NCBI RefSeq assembly: GCF_002926065.1
Contig: NZ_PREZ01000003.1
Coordinates: 64,501-128,500, forward strand
Reading direction: 5' to 3'
Origin: Jeotgalibacillus proteolyticus
GTDB taxonomy: Bacteria; Bacillota; Bacilli; Bacillales; Jeotgalibacillaceae
DNA length: 64,000 nt
This document shows, piece by piece, positions 33,554-42,533 of this stretch (the first letter of the stretch is position 1; each line of letters begins with the position of its first letter). The translations under genes were made by a program, and so were the position numbers. The notes under the pieces are model-generated. The model worked only from the letters and a program-made list of their open reading frames with translations, made no database searches and was not told the origin of the DNA.

Positions 33554-33583
33554 ATTATACTTATTTTCTGAGTCTTTTGTAAA
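33554..33583 (-). promoter_or_regulatory. Sigma-A promoter of the leader peptide-rsgA unit
   Basis: Minus strand TTTACA (33578-33583), 18 bases, TATAAT (33554-33559); about 35 bases upstream of the leader start codon. Confidence 0.78.
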
Positions 33584-33628
33584 TAACTTTTTTACATTAG
33601 ATGACTATTTCCCTGGAGGTGTGCTGAA

Positions 33629-34153
33629 GTGAGGAAAATTATTATTATCGGTTCCGGCGGTGCAGGTAAATCCACTCTGTCAAAAAAACTTGGTAAGAAG
33701 CTTGGTCTTCCAGTCTTTCATTTGGATGCCTTTTTTTGGAACCCCGGCTGGGAGCAGACTCCTAAGGATACGTTTATTGAGATGGCAGATGAAATGATAA
33801 ATAATCCCGAATGGATCATCGACGGAAACTACGGATCAACTCTAGAACCCCGCATGGAGGCTGCTGATACGATTATTCTACTAAACTACTCACGCTATAT
33901 TTGTGTAGGGAGAGCTTTGAAAAGGAGAATCATGTATCACAATAAAACGAGGCCTGATATGGCAGAGGGCTGCGAGGAAAAAATTGATCTGGAATTTTTA
34001 AAATGGATCTGGAAATTCCCAAAAGAAAAAACACCGTTGATTTTCGAGAAATTAGAGCGCTTTTCTTCTGATAAGAATATTATTATTCACTCCTCCCCAA
34101 AACAAACGGAAAAGTGGTTATCAAGTCTTACAACAAAAGAAAATAACATTTAG
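33629..34153 (+). CDS. P-loop nucleotide/nucleoside kinase-like protein (FlaR-type)
   Basis: 174 residues. Walker A GSGGAGKST at 8-16, then FHLDAFFWNPGWEQTP and WIIDGNYGSTL, the motif set of adenylate-kinase-like proteins often named 'DNA topology modulation protein FlaR'. The substrate is not established; topology modulation is an old name with weak support. GTG start with GGAGGTG seven bases upstream. Divergent from the rsgA leader. Confidence 0.82.
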   Translation: MRKIIIIGSGGAGKSTLSKKLGKKLGLPVFHLDAFFWNPGWEQTPKDTFIEMADEMINNPEWIIDGNYGSTLEPRMEAADTIILLNYSRYICVGRALKRRIMYHNKTRPDMAEGCEEKIDLEFLKWIWKFPKEKTPLIFEKLERFSSDKNIIIHSSPKQTEKWLSSLTTKENNI

Positions 34154-34246
34154 GATTTTTTTCCTGTTTACTAGTTCTTTTCATAGGGAAGGGTAAACAG
34201 AGTCGTCCTATCACTAATCTACTTAAAATTTTTGAAGGGAGTACAT

Positions 34247-35764
34247 ATGAATAAAAACACAGACAAATTTTCTTTTAATCCGGTTTTCATTATCTCCGCA
34301 ATTGTCATTGCTGTCTTTGTACTATTTGGGGCCATTTCTCCCTCACTTTTTGCAGCAGGTGCAAATGCAGCATTCGCTTTTACTACGGAATCCTTCGGCT
34401 GGCTTTATTTACTGGCTGTCTTCTTCTTTGTTATATTCCTATTATTTTTAGCGCTTAGCCGCTATGGAAGAGTAAGGCTTGGCGGTGACGACGAACGTCC
34501 GGAGTATCCATTTTTCACCTGGATTGGAATGCTGTTCTCCGCAGGATTTGGTGTTGGTCTTGTCTTCTGGGGAGTAGCTGAACCAATGAGCCACTTTTTC
34601 ACATCTCCATATGCTTCTACTGAACCTTTAACAGAAGAGGGAGCCCGCCTTGCGATGGGCTATTCATTTTTTCACTGGGGCGTCAGCCAATGGTCGGTAT
34701 TTGCAATTGTAGGGCTTATCATTGCTTATTTTCAATTCCGCAAAAAATCAAACGGATTGATTTCAACCAGCTTATCACCAATGATTAAGGAAGGACCTAT
34801 TAAAAAACCGTTAAATCAAACGATTGATATTCTTGCCGTTATTGCAACGGTTATGGGTGTAGCCACCTCTGTAGGACTTGGTGTTCTGCAAATTAATGGT
34901 GGATTAAACAATGTATTTGGAATTCCGAATACACCATTTTACCAGGTAATAATCATTGTCGTACTTACGGTTTTATTCTTAACTTCTACGACTACCGGCA
35001 TAAACAAAGGAATCAAGTGGTTGAGCAATATTAATTTAGGGACTGCGCTAGTTTTGATGCTTTTTGTTTTTATTGCAGGTCCGACTATTTTTATTCTTGA
35101 AACGTTTACGCTTGGACTTGGAGATTACATAACTAACTTTGTACGCTACAGCCTTCGTCTTCAGCCTTATCAGGGAGGCGAATGGGTCAAGGATTGGACG
35201 ATCTTCTATTGGGCCTGGGCCATCGCCTGGTCACCATTTGTCGGTGCTTTCGTGGCTCGCGTCTCCCGGGGCAGAACCATCCGGGAATTTATCGTAGGGG
35301 TATTGATTATACCTCCAGTGATCGCTTTATTATGGATTGCCGTTTTCGGCGGCACTGCGCTTCACATGGATCTTTTCAGCGGTACATCAATTGCTCAGGC
35401 TGTAAATGAGGATTTGACAAGCGCACTGTTTGTTACCTTTGAACAGCTTCCGCTCAGCTTTATTCTATCGGTGCTTGCAATTTTGCTAATTCTTACTTTC
35501 CTTGTTACATCTGCTGACTCTGCAACGTATATTATCAGCAGTATGACCACCAATGGCAGCTTGAATCCTCCATTGGCAGTAAGGATCGTTTGGGGAGTAC
35601 TATTGGGAGGAATTGCAGCTGTGCTCTTAATTGCAAGTGGACTCGAAGGCCTTCAAACCGCCTCTCTCGTATCCGCTCTGCCATTTACCATTATTTTAAT
35701 CCTGATGGTATATACACTCTTTAAGCTATTGCGAAAAGAATTTCCAAGAGAAAAAAGAAAATAA
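34247..35764 (+). CDS. opuD: BCCT-family glycine betaine/choline transporter
   Basis: 505 residues with 12 expected helices. BCCT signatures GFGVGLVFWGVAEPMSHF, FHWGVSQWSVFAIVGL and the aromatic substrate-box helix DWTIFYWAWAIAWSPFVGAFVARVSRGRTIREF are present. Imports compatible solutes with Na+ or H+ during osmotic stress. The size and N-terminus fit B. subtilis OpuD (512 aa), which takes glycine betaine. Start ATG 34247 with GAAGGGAG five bases upstream. Has its own terminator. Confidence 0.9.
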   Translation: MNKNTDKFSFNPVFIISAIVIAVFVLFGAISPSLFAAGANAAFAFTTESFGWLYLLAVFFFVIFLLFLALSRYGRVRLGGDDERPEYPFFTWIGMLFSAGFGVGLVFWGVAEPMSHFFTSPYASTEPLTEEGARLAMGYSFFHWGVSQWSVFAIVGLIIAYFQFRKKSNGLISTSLSPMIKEGPIKKPLNQTIDILAVIATVMGVATSVGLGVLQINGGLNNVFGIPNTPFYQVIIIVVLTVLFLTSTTTGINKGIKWLSNINLGTALVLMLFVFIAGPTIFILETFTLGLGDYITNFVRYSLRLQPYQGGEWVKDWTIFYWAWAIAWSPFVGAFVARVSRGRTIREFIVGVLIIPPVIALLWIAVFGGTALHMDLFSGTSIAQAVNEDLTSALFVTFEQLPLSFILSVLAILLILTFLVTSADSATYIISSMTTNGSLNPPLAVRIVWGVLLGGIAAVLLIASGLEGLQTASLVSALPFTIILILMVYTLFKLLRKEFPREKRK

Positions 35765-35770
35765 ACAATA

Positions 35771-35811
35771 AGAAACGCCCGTTCACAACCAGTGAACGGG
35801 CGTTCTTTTTT
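35771..35811. terminator. Terminator between opuD and crtP
   Basis: AACGCCCGTTCAC / GTGAACGGGCGTT perfect stem, loop AACCA, T-run on the plus side; convergent genes. Confidence 0.88.
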
Positions 35812-35827
35812 GAAAGAGTTAATTTTT

Positions 35828-37330
35828 TTATGCTTTAACCTCGGCTGCCTCGTTTTGCTTGATTAAATCAGCAGTCAGTTGTCCGGACAGGGTGACCATT
35901 GGCACTCCTCCGCCCGGGTGGGTAGACCCGCCAACAAAATAAAGATTTTCATAAAGCTCGCTTTTTGCAGGTATTTTAAAACCGCTGTTTTTCTTTTTAT
36001 CGGAGGCTACGCCATATATTGATCCTCCATTTGGTCCGTAAAGCTCTTCCAGATCTTCAGGTGTAAACCGGTATTCATATTCAATCGAATCCCGGATTCC
36101 TTCCATGCCCATACGCTCAAGCTTATTCAGTATGAGCTCTCTATAGCTTTCCCAGTCCCATCTCCCCTGCTCGCCTTCCTTTAAAGCAGGTACATGAGTC
36201 AAAACAAATAAATTGTCTTTCCCCTCAGGAGCCTGTGTATCATCCGACCTCGCTGAAATACCGATATAAACAGTTGGATCATCAGAAGGAATTCCTTTTT
36301 CAAATATATCCTCAAATTCTCTTTTTGGATCTTTTGAAAAGAAGAAATTATGATGCTTCAAATTTTCATACTTACGATTGGTTCCAAGCAATAAAACGAG
36401 TCCAGATACACTTGGTATAAACGTTTTGTTAAGCTTCTTCGCTTCTTTTTTCGCCTGGTTTGAAGAAACGAGTGTACGGTATGCCGGAATGGCTTCAAGA
36501 TTTGACACCACCACATCAGCTTCATATAAAGTGCCGTCAACTGTTCTGATGCCTGTTACATTAGTACCGTCCAGTACCAGATGATCCACTGGAGAATTCA
36601 GTTGAATATCCACTCTCAGTTCATCAAGCAGCCGCTTCATTCCAACAGCAATATTGTACATTCCGCCTTTTACATAATGAATGCCCAGTCCGAGCTGGAC
36701 ATAGATCAGCTGATTTAAAATAGCAGGTGCCTGGTAAGGATTTGATCCCACATACATCACAAAAAAGTTAAACAGCTGCTCCAGATGATGATTATTCAGC
36801 CGCTTTTTTGTGCTGTCAGCCACAGTGCTTAGCGGATCCATCGCCATTAATTCCTTCAGTGTATGATATTTCTTTAAATCCTTTAAATCTGCCAGACTGT
36901 ATTTATAAAAACTCTTCATGCATAGCTCATACATCTTCTCAGAGTAATTAATCAGATCAGTCATGCTTTTTGAAGAGCCTGTATCGACTTTTTTCATTTC
37001 GGAAATTAGTGTTGGCAAATCACTCGTTACGTCAAGCTGAACGCCATCCTCGAAAAAGGTCCGCCATTGGGGCTCTATACGCTTAATTGGTATGTAATCC
37101 TCCACTCTTCGGTGAACACTGCTAAAGAGCTGCTCCAAAACCCATGGCATCGTTAAAATGGAAGGACCTGTATCAAAGGTGAAGCCCTTTCCTTTTCGCT
37201 GATTTAACTTCCCTCCGACATTACCGTTTTTCTCAATGATCTGCACATCATATCCATCTGCTTTAAGCCTGATTGCTGCAGACATTCCTGCCAACCCTGC
37301 ACCAATGACCAACGCTTTTTTCTTAACCAT
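35828..37330 (-). CDS. crtP: C30-carotenoid oxygenase (4,4'-diaponeurosporene/diapolycopene oxygenase, CrtP/CrtNb type)
   Basis: 500 residues. FAD-binding GAGLAGMSAA at 10-19, then TFDTGPSILTMPWVL; C-terminal LYFVGGSTHPGGGVPMVTLSGQ. It resembles S. aureus CrtP rather than CrtN: the stretches HHNFFFSKD, DDPTVYIG, TPEDLEELYGPNGGSIYGV and ADKKKNSGFK-like follow CrtP. CrtP oxidises a terminal methyl of a C30 carotenoid towards aldehyde or acid. No crtM or crtN is in the window, so the backbone genes must lie elsewhere. Cotranscribed with the upstream methyltransferase gene (18 bases apart). Confidence 0.85.
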   Translation of the reverse strand: MVKKKALVIGAGLAGMSAAIRLKADGYDVQIIEKNGNVGGKLNQRKGKGFTFDTGPSILTMPWVLEQLFSSVHRRVEDYIPIKRIEPQWRTFFEDGVQLDVTSDLPTLISEMKKVDTGSSKSMTDLINYSEKMYELCMKSFYKYSLADLKDLKKYHTLKELMAMDPLSTVADSTKKRLNNHHLEQLFNFFVMYVGSNPYQAPAILNQLIYVQLGLGIHYVKGGMYNIAVGMKRLLDELRVDIQLNSPVDHLVLDGTNVTGIRTVDGTLYEADVVVSNLEAIPAYRTLVSSNQAKKEAKKLNKTFIPSVSGLVLLLGTNRKYENLKHHNFFFSKDPKREFEDIFEKGIPSDDPTVYIGISARSDDTQAPEGKDNLFVLTHVPALKEGEQGRWDWESYRELILNKLERMGMEGIRDSIEYEYRFTPEDLEELYGPNGGSIYGVASDKKKNSGFKIPAKSELYENLYFVGGSTHPGGGVPMVTLSGQLTADLIKQNEAAEVKA

Positions 37331-37348
37331 TTGTCCACCCCTGTCTAC

Positions 37349-37921
37349 TCAATATATATATGGAACAAGCCGCCAGCGGCGATTCATCCATTCTTCATAA
37401 TCACTGCCAAATTTACTGATCAAGAGTTTTTCCTCGTAGCGAATCCGTTTTAATAACACTGAGGCTAAAATAAAACCGCCAACGATCGCCGAGAAAATGC
37501 TTGTAAAAAATAAAGCCATGCCAATACCAATAAAAAGCAAGCCGGTATAAAGCGGATGACGCAGGATGCGATAGGGACCGCTGCTGACAATCTCATCACC
37601 ATCCCTAACGGTGACATGTCGGGTAAATTGATTTTTAAGATGAATAATTCCCCAGTAACGCAGCAGGACACCTGTTGCAAATAATAAAAAACCTGCAGCC
37701 TGAAGAGGAAGAATCATAGAATCAAACCTCCGCATTTCCTGCAGCACCATCGCAACTGAAATAGTAAGAAGAAGCGCAGCGAAAATGGTCACAAACGTTC
37801 TTGTTTCGGTGGCATCTCCTTTTCCGTCTCCTCTATTGCGAAAGAAAATAAATTCACCGACCCACCAGATGCTTACTCCTATAAAAAGCCAATCCAGTAC
37901 ACTCATTAAGGAAAGGTTCAC
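37349..37921 (-). CDS. Isoprenylcysteine carboxyl methyltransferase-family membrane protein
   Basis: 190 residues, about five helices. The ICMT/PEMT-like SAM-binding motif SGPYRILRHPLYTGLLFIGIG (about 130-150) and the C-terminal EEKLLISKFGSDYEEWMNRRWRLVPYIY are typical. Bacterial homologues methylate lipid-like acceptors within the membrane. It is the first gene of a two-gene unit with crtP, which makes a carotenoid acid a possible acceptor (inference). The ATG is preceded by AAAGG. Confidence 0.8.
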   Translation of the reverse strand: MNLSLMSVLDWLFIGVSIWWVGEFIFFRNRGDGKGDATETRTFVTIFAALLLTISVAMVLQEMRRFDSMILPLQAAGFLLFATGVLLRYWGIIHLKNQFTRHVTVRDGDEIVSSGPYRILRHPLYTGLLFIGIGMALFFTSIFSAIVGGFILASVLLKRIRYEEKLLISKFGSDYEEWMNRRWRLVPYIY

Positions 37922-38034
37922 CTGCCTTTTTCTTCCCTTTAAATATAAAGAACATTCTGATACAAAACAATTTAAAGTATGCTTTGCTTCTTATGTACAA
38001 ATACTCCTCCTTCTCATGTATTTCCTTCTTTAAC

Positions 38035-38070
38035 CAGAAAAAAACCTTCTTTCACGGTGAAAGAAGGTTT
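38035..38070 (-). terminator. Terminator of cstA
   Basis: Minus strand AAACCTTCTTTCACC / GGTGAAAGAAGGTTT-type stem followed by TTTTTCTGG. Confidence 0.85.
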
Positions 38071-38094
38071 TAATGTGTTAAAGAACCAGTTAAC

Positions 38095-39540
38095 TTATGC
38101 TGTTTTATCTAATTCCTCATCCACGACAATGAACTCGCCTGAAGCCAGTCTTTTTCGTGAGCTATAGAAGAATGCTGCTGTAACTGCAAGTGTAAAGAGC
38201 CCAGCACCAGCATAGGCAACCTCTATCGGAAGTCTTAATCCGATTTCAGCATTTAAAATATACGTAGTAGTCGCCATCGTTATAAACATCGCCGGTACCA
38301 CTGCAATCCAGTAATTTTTCCGCTGCAATGCCAGATACATAGCTCCTACCCATAGTGCAATCATCGCGGTTGATTGATTGGCCCAGGAGAAATAGCGCCA
38401 TAGAAGATTAAAGTCAATCTGTGTAAGAACAATTGAAATCACAAACAACGGAAGTGCGATCCATAAACGATTCGTGATCTTCTTTTGCCCAACCTTAATA
38501 TAGTCAGCAATAATCATACGGGCACTTCTGAAGGCTGTATCACCGGATGTAATTGGAAGAACAATAACGCCAATAATCGCAAGCGTTCCCCCAATTGCTC
38601 CAAGCGTTGTAATTGATACTTCTCTTACAATGGCAGCCGGTCCGCCTGCTGCAAGGATTTCATTCAAGTTATCCCCACTGAACAGCGCCATGCCCGCTGC
38701 TGCCCAGATCATTGCGATAATTCCTTCTAAAATCATCATGCCATAAAATATCTTTCTTCCCTGGCTTTCCTTTTGAGTCGTTCTTGAAATAATAGGAGAC
38801 TGAGTAGCATGGAAGCCGGAAAGCGCTCCGCAGGAGATAGTCAAAAACAATAGCGGGAATATAGCCAAGCCGCCCGGGTGCATATTTTGAAGTGTAATTT
38901 CAGGAATCGGATGCCCCTGGACAACCAGTGCTCCGCCTACTCCGATTGCACTAACAACAAGCAAAGCGCCAAAAATCGGATACAATCGACCGATAATTTT
39001 ATCTACAGGAAGCAAGGTTGCCGCGATATAGTAAATAAAAATAGCGGCGATGATAACGCCCATCGTAATCCACGCAGGTGAAAGATCTGCAATAAGGGCA
39101 GCAGGAGCTGTCACAAATACTGTACCTACCAATAAAAGCAATAAAATCGAGAATGCATTTACAACATGCTTAAACGCCTTCCCTAAAAACTTGCCGGCAA
39201 GCTCAGGCAAATGCGCCCCGCGATTTCGTAAGGAGATCATCCCTGTCAGGTAATCGTGAACAGCTCCGGCAAAAATACAGCCGACAACGATCCAGATAAA
39301 AGCCACAGGTCCATAAAGCGCCCCCATAATAGGACCAAAAATCGGACCTACTCCAGCAATATTTAAGAGCTGAATCATTGAGTTTCTTTTTGTATCCATA
39401 GGTACATAATCGACACCATCGCCATTTGAGTAAGCTGGTGTTAAACGTTCATTCTTTATCCCAAAAACTTTTTCTACGAATTTACCATAAGTAAAATAAC
39501 CGATTATTAAAATAGCAATTGCAATAAGAAAGGTAATCAC
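38095..39540 (-). CDS. cstA: CstA-family pyruvate/peptide transporter (short form)
   Basis: 481 residues, polytopic. CstA signatures: DYVPMDTKRNSMIQLLNIAGVGPIFGPI at about 50-77, AGAVHDYLTGMISLRNRGAHLPEL, and GALSGFHATQSPIISRTTQKE. E. coli BtsT and CstA are pyruvate (and peptide-starvation) transporters of about 700 residues; this is the shorter type lacking the C-terminal region. A LytS/LytT pair, the homologue of the BtsS/BtsR pyruvate sensor, is directly upstream, and a cre site lies in its leader. Pyruvate uptake is the favoured role. Confidence 0.88.
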   Translation of the reverse strand: MITFLIAIAILIIGYFTYGKFVEKVFGIKNERLTPAYSNGDGVDYVPMDTKRNSMIQLLNIAGVGPIFGPIMGALYGPVAFIWIVVGCIFAGAVHDYLTGMISLRNRGAHLPELAGKFLGKAFKHVVNAFSILLLLLVGTVFVTAPAALIADLSPAWITMGVIIAAIFIYYIAATLLPVDKIIGRLYPIFGALLVVSAIGVGGALVVQGHPIPEITLQNMHPGGLAIFPLLFLTISCGALSGFHATQSPIISRTTQKESQGRKIFYGMMILEGIIAMIWAAAGMALFSGDNLNEILAAGGPAAIVREVSITTLGAIGGTLAIIGVIVLPITSGDTAFRSARMIIADYIKVGQKKITNRLWIALPLFVISIVLTQIDFNLLWRYFSWANQSTAMIALWVGAMYLALQRKNYWIAVVPAMFITMATTTYILNAEIGLRLPIEVAYAGAGLFTLAVTAAFFYSSRKRLASGEFIVVDEELDKTA

Positions 39541-39561
39541 ACGCTCTCCCCCTCGTTCTTT

Positions 39562-39575
39562 TGTATACGCTTACA
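39562..39575. promoter_or_regulatory. CcpA cre site upstream of cstA
   Basis: TGTATACGCTTACA matches TGWAANCGNTNWCA at 13 of 14 positions, 22 bases before the start codon, where it would block transcription. B. subtilis cstA is CcpA-repressed. Further upstream, GTCACTTTTGAC (39583-39594 complement) is an inverted repeat of unknown role; no clear LytTR direct repeat was identified. Confidence 0.72.
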
Positions 39576-39700
39576 TCATAACGTCAAAAGTGACTATTTT
39601 GCGCTTTTATGGTGTAACGTGACGAAAAAGCAGACTGAGATGTGATAATTACCGTGTGAAATGAAAAAAAGCTGTGTCCTATGTGTCTCAACTTAGTTAA

Positions 39701-39832
39701 CCCGGTTCACTGCGCTTCAGGCGGACGCTTTCCGCGGGGCGGGGCTTGAGCTAACTTGCTTTCAGCAAGTGGATCTCAAGCTCCCGCTTCATCCCGCAGG
39801 AGTCGCCACCTTCCGCTCCGTTCACCTCACGT
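39701..39832 (-). repeat. Palindromic intergenic repeat, inverted copy of the 31.5-kb element
   Basis: About 132 bp; its reverse complement matches 31482-31613 nearly base for base, including the ACGTGAGGTGAACGGAGC and GAAGCGCAGTGAACCGG ends. Core hairpin loop is TTTCAGC/GCTGAAA type. Sits between cstA and lytT. Confidence 0.85.
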
Positions 39833-39886
39833 TTGTGAATTTAGCGTTATGACCCAGGATCTTTGATGAGTTTTCTCTCTTTCTAA

Positions 39887-40609
39887 TTACAGCTCCAAAG
39901 CTTCTCTCAGCTCTTTCACATAGTTCCGGCTGACAGGGATTTGATCCTTGCTATTGGTTAGTTTAAGCTGAAAAACACTCGGGCTCCATGACACAAGCTC
40001 CTCCACCTTCTCCATATTGACTAAATAGCCTTTATGAACCCTGAAGAAGGAGTAACCCTTTAATTTCCCTTCCAGTTCTTTTAATGCTATTTTTGAAGGG
40101 TATTTTTCCTTTTCGGTCACGATAAAGGTATCTCTCCCCTCCTTGTAAATATACAATATACTTCCAGGCTCGAGATACAGAATTCGATCACCGCTTTGAA
40201 CCGCCAATCTGCCAGTGACGGCACCAGCGTTTTTCTCAGGCAGAGAAAAACGCTGAATAAGCCGATTTACGGTCTGAGCAACCTGGACTTCGTCAAATGG
40301 CTTCAGGAGGTAATCCACCGCTTCTAGACGAAAGGCTTTGACTGCATAATCCGGGTAGGCGGTTGCAAAAATAATAGAAGGCGGCTTTTTTAATTTTTGC
40401 AGGGTTTCTGCAAGCTCCACTCCGCTCATCCCTGTCATTTCTATATCAAGAAAAACAGCATCCGGTTCTTCCCGCAAGATTAATTCAAGTGCTTTTTCTG
40501 CGGAATTGGCCTCTGCTGCCACGTTTATATTTTCATGTTCCTTGAGTAAATGGACGAGCTCCTGCCGGCTAAAGGGCTCGTCGTCTACGACGATTGTTCG
40601 TAACTCCAT
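39887..40609 (-). CDS. lytT: LytTR-family response regulator
   Basis: 240 residues. Receiver domain with acidic pocket VVDDEP (Asp9-Asp10), phospho-acceptor Asp in DAVFLDIEM (about 55), Thr/Ala in ATAYPDYA and Lys in LLKPFDE. LytTR DNA-binding domain about 140-238 (ILYIYKEGRDTFIVTEKE, FFRVHKGYLVN). Two bases downstream of lytS, same operon. B. subtilis LytT activates the pyruvate facilitator pftAB; here cstA, next downstream, is the probable target. Confidence 0.92.
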   Translation of the reverse strand: MELRTIVVDDEPFSRQELVHLLKEHENINVAAEANSAEKALELILREEPDAVFLDIEMTGMSGVELAETLQKLKKPPSIIFATAYPDYAVKAFRLEAVDYLLKPFDEVQVAQTVNRLIQRFSLPEKNAGAVTGRLAVQSGDRILYLEPGSILYIYKEGRDTFIVTEKEKYPSKIALKELEGKLKGYSFFRVHKGYLVNMEKVEELVSWSPSVFQLKLTNSKDQIPVSRNYVKELREALEL

Positions 40610-40611
40610 TT

Positions 40612-42372
40612 TTACACTGCCCCTTTACTTTTCATTTCTGCAGACACCGGGATCGTAATTGAAATGACCGTTCCCCCGCCTTCTTTTGAATCAATGGCTA
40701 TTCCGGCATTTTCATCGATCATTTTTTTCAGCCGTGCATTTACATTATAAAGTCCGATTCCTGTTCCGTTTTCGGATTCAACTGTATCTGTCAGCAGGGT
40801 TTCAAGTCTATCTTTCGTAATACCAAGACCGTTGTCTTTAATTTCAACTGTTACTGACTGATCGATGCGGCCTATGCGGATATCAAGCTGCCCTTCTGAG
40901 GGTTTTGATTTAAGACCGTGTTTGATCGCATTTTCGACCAGAGGCTGAAGCGTCATCGCAGGAACCTTCATACCGAGGGCCTCCTCATCAAGTTCAAAGC
41001 TCACATGGAGCCGGTCATAGAAGCGCGCTTCTTCTATTTCAAGGTAAGCTTTCACATGCTCAATCTCCTGCTTCAGTGTTGCATAGCTTTTTGTTGTACC
41101 AGCAAGATTCTGTCTGAAAAACGAGGATAGAGCGATAAGCAGCTTTCTTGCCCGGTCAGGATTTGTGCGGATAAGCGAAACAATTGTATTAAGTGCATTA
41201 AATAGAAAATGCGGGCTTACCTGTGCCTGAAGTGCTTTAATTTCTGATTCCCTCGCCAATGCCCGATGTTTTTCCACCTCTGCAATTTCAAGCTGATGGC
41301 TTAAAAGCGTAGACAGCCCCTGAATCAGTTCAAGCATAATTGGAGAAATCATACGCTCGGAGGAAAAATACACCTTTAACGTGCCGATTGTTTTGTCCCG
41401 CCTGTTTAAAGGGGCAATGACAGCGGCTTGCAGCGGACATCCCGGGTCATTGCACTGAATTGATTCCCTGTTGACCGTTAAACCCTTGCCGGTTTCGATT
41501 ACGTATCTGGTTGCTTCTGTTTTTATTTCAAGACCGCTGCGATGATGTTCATGCCCATTGCCGATATGGGAAAGAATTCTCTCCCTGTCTGTCATAGCAA
41601 CAGCAAGGGAAGGGATTTCTTTATACAAAATAGCGCTTACCTCCGCTGCCGACACCGGCGTCAGCCCTTTTCTCATATGAGTTAGCGTAAGGTTGGCAAT
41701 ACGTAATGCCTTCTGGGATTGGACAGCTCCCATTCTTTCTTCTTCCTGTATGACACTTCTAATAATTACGACAAAAATAGCTGTACCGATCGCATTGGCA
41801 ACAATCATCGGGATGCCGATATCCTGAACAAGTGCGAGTGCCCGGTCAAACGGCCTTGCAAGCCCCAATATGATCGCCATCTGCACAGCCTCTGCCAGTC
41901 CCCCGACAATAAGGGCTGTCTGAGGAGTAACGATCCTGCTTCTTTTTTGTCTGCTTGAGAAAGCACCAGCAATAACCCCGGCAACAATCGTAGCAATCCC
42001 GCAGGCAAGTCCAGTGAACCCTCCAAGAAAAAAGCGGTGTACTCCTGCAATAACACCAGCCCCTACACCGATTCTCCAGCCGCCTAAAAGACCGGCAACA
42101 ACAACACCAAGCACTCTTGAGTTCGCGATTGCTTCATCCTCATTCAGCACCCTGGTCCACCTGTCCATTGAATCCTCAATAGGGTTCACAATCATTCCCG
42201 TATAGGTGCCAATAATTCCAAAACAGCCAAATAGTAAAACAAGCAGCAGCCTCTGCTTCGTATTGATCGAAGACTGCTGATCAAATAATCTGCGGAAAAA
42301 GGGAAGGCGAGTCAGTACAAAGGCTACTGTGACAATAATCCCTAAACGCTCCACCATTGCAAGGACAAGCAT
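40612..42372 (-). CDS. lytS: LytS-type sensor histidine kinase
   Basis: 586 residues. Five- or six-helix 5TMR-LYT sensor domain (about 1-210), GAF domain (about 225-360), dimerisation/phosphoacceptor region with QVSPHFLFNALNT (His at about 395), and an HATPase domain (PLVENAIKHGL; GIGLYNVNARL). Homologues (BtsS, LytS) sense extracellular pyruvate. GAGGTGG precedes the ATG. Forms a two-component system with LytT. Confidence 0.92.
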   Translation of the reverse strand: MLVLAMVERLGIIVTVAFVLTRLPFFRRLFDQQSSINTKQRLLLVLLFGCFGIIGTYTGMIVNPIEDSMDRWTRVLNEDEAIANSRVLGVVVAGLLGGWRIGVGAGVIAGVHRFFLGGFTGLACGIATIVAGVIAGAFSSRQKRSRIVTPQTALIVGGLAEAVQMAIILGLARPFDRALALVQDIGIPMIVANAIGTAIFVVIIRSVIQEEERMGAVQSQKALRIANLTLTHMRKGLTPVSAAEVSAILYKEIPSLAVAMTDRERILSHIGNGHEHHRSGLEIKTEATRYVIETGKGLTVNRESIQCNDPGCPLQAAVIAPLNRRDKTIGTLKVYFSSERMISPIMLELIQGLSTLLSHQLEIAEVEKHRALARESEIKALQAQVSPHFLFNALNTIVSLIRTNPDRARKLLIALSSFFRQNLAGTTKSYATLKQEIEHVKAYLEIEEARFYDRLHVSFELDEEALGMKVPAMTLQPLVENAIKHGLKSKPSEGQLDIRIGRIDQSVTVEIKDNGLGITKDRLETLLTDTVESENGTGIGLYNVNARLKKMIDENAGIAIDSKEGGGTVISITIPVSAEMKSKGAV

Positions 42373-42533
42373 AAACCCACCTCTTTACTATTTTTTCTCT
42401 TATCATAGCATCCTGTATCCTGATTTTTAGCAGGAAATATTTTTCCCTGTATAAATCATCTAAATACTTGCCTCTTTCCCTTCAATAACGTATTAATGAG
42501 TTTAAACCCAACTAGAGAAGGAAGGCAACGTTT

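Noticed and set aside
33390-33632. Plus-strand 80-codon frame running into the FlaR-type kinase gene
   Set aside because: No SD at its ATG. It is antisense to the rsgA leader peptide and attenuator, which have a promoter, SD and terminator.
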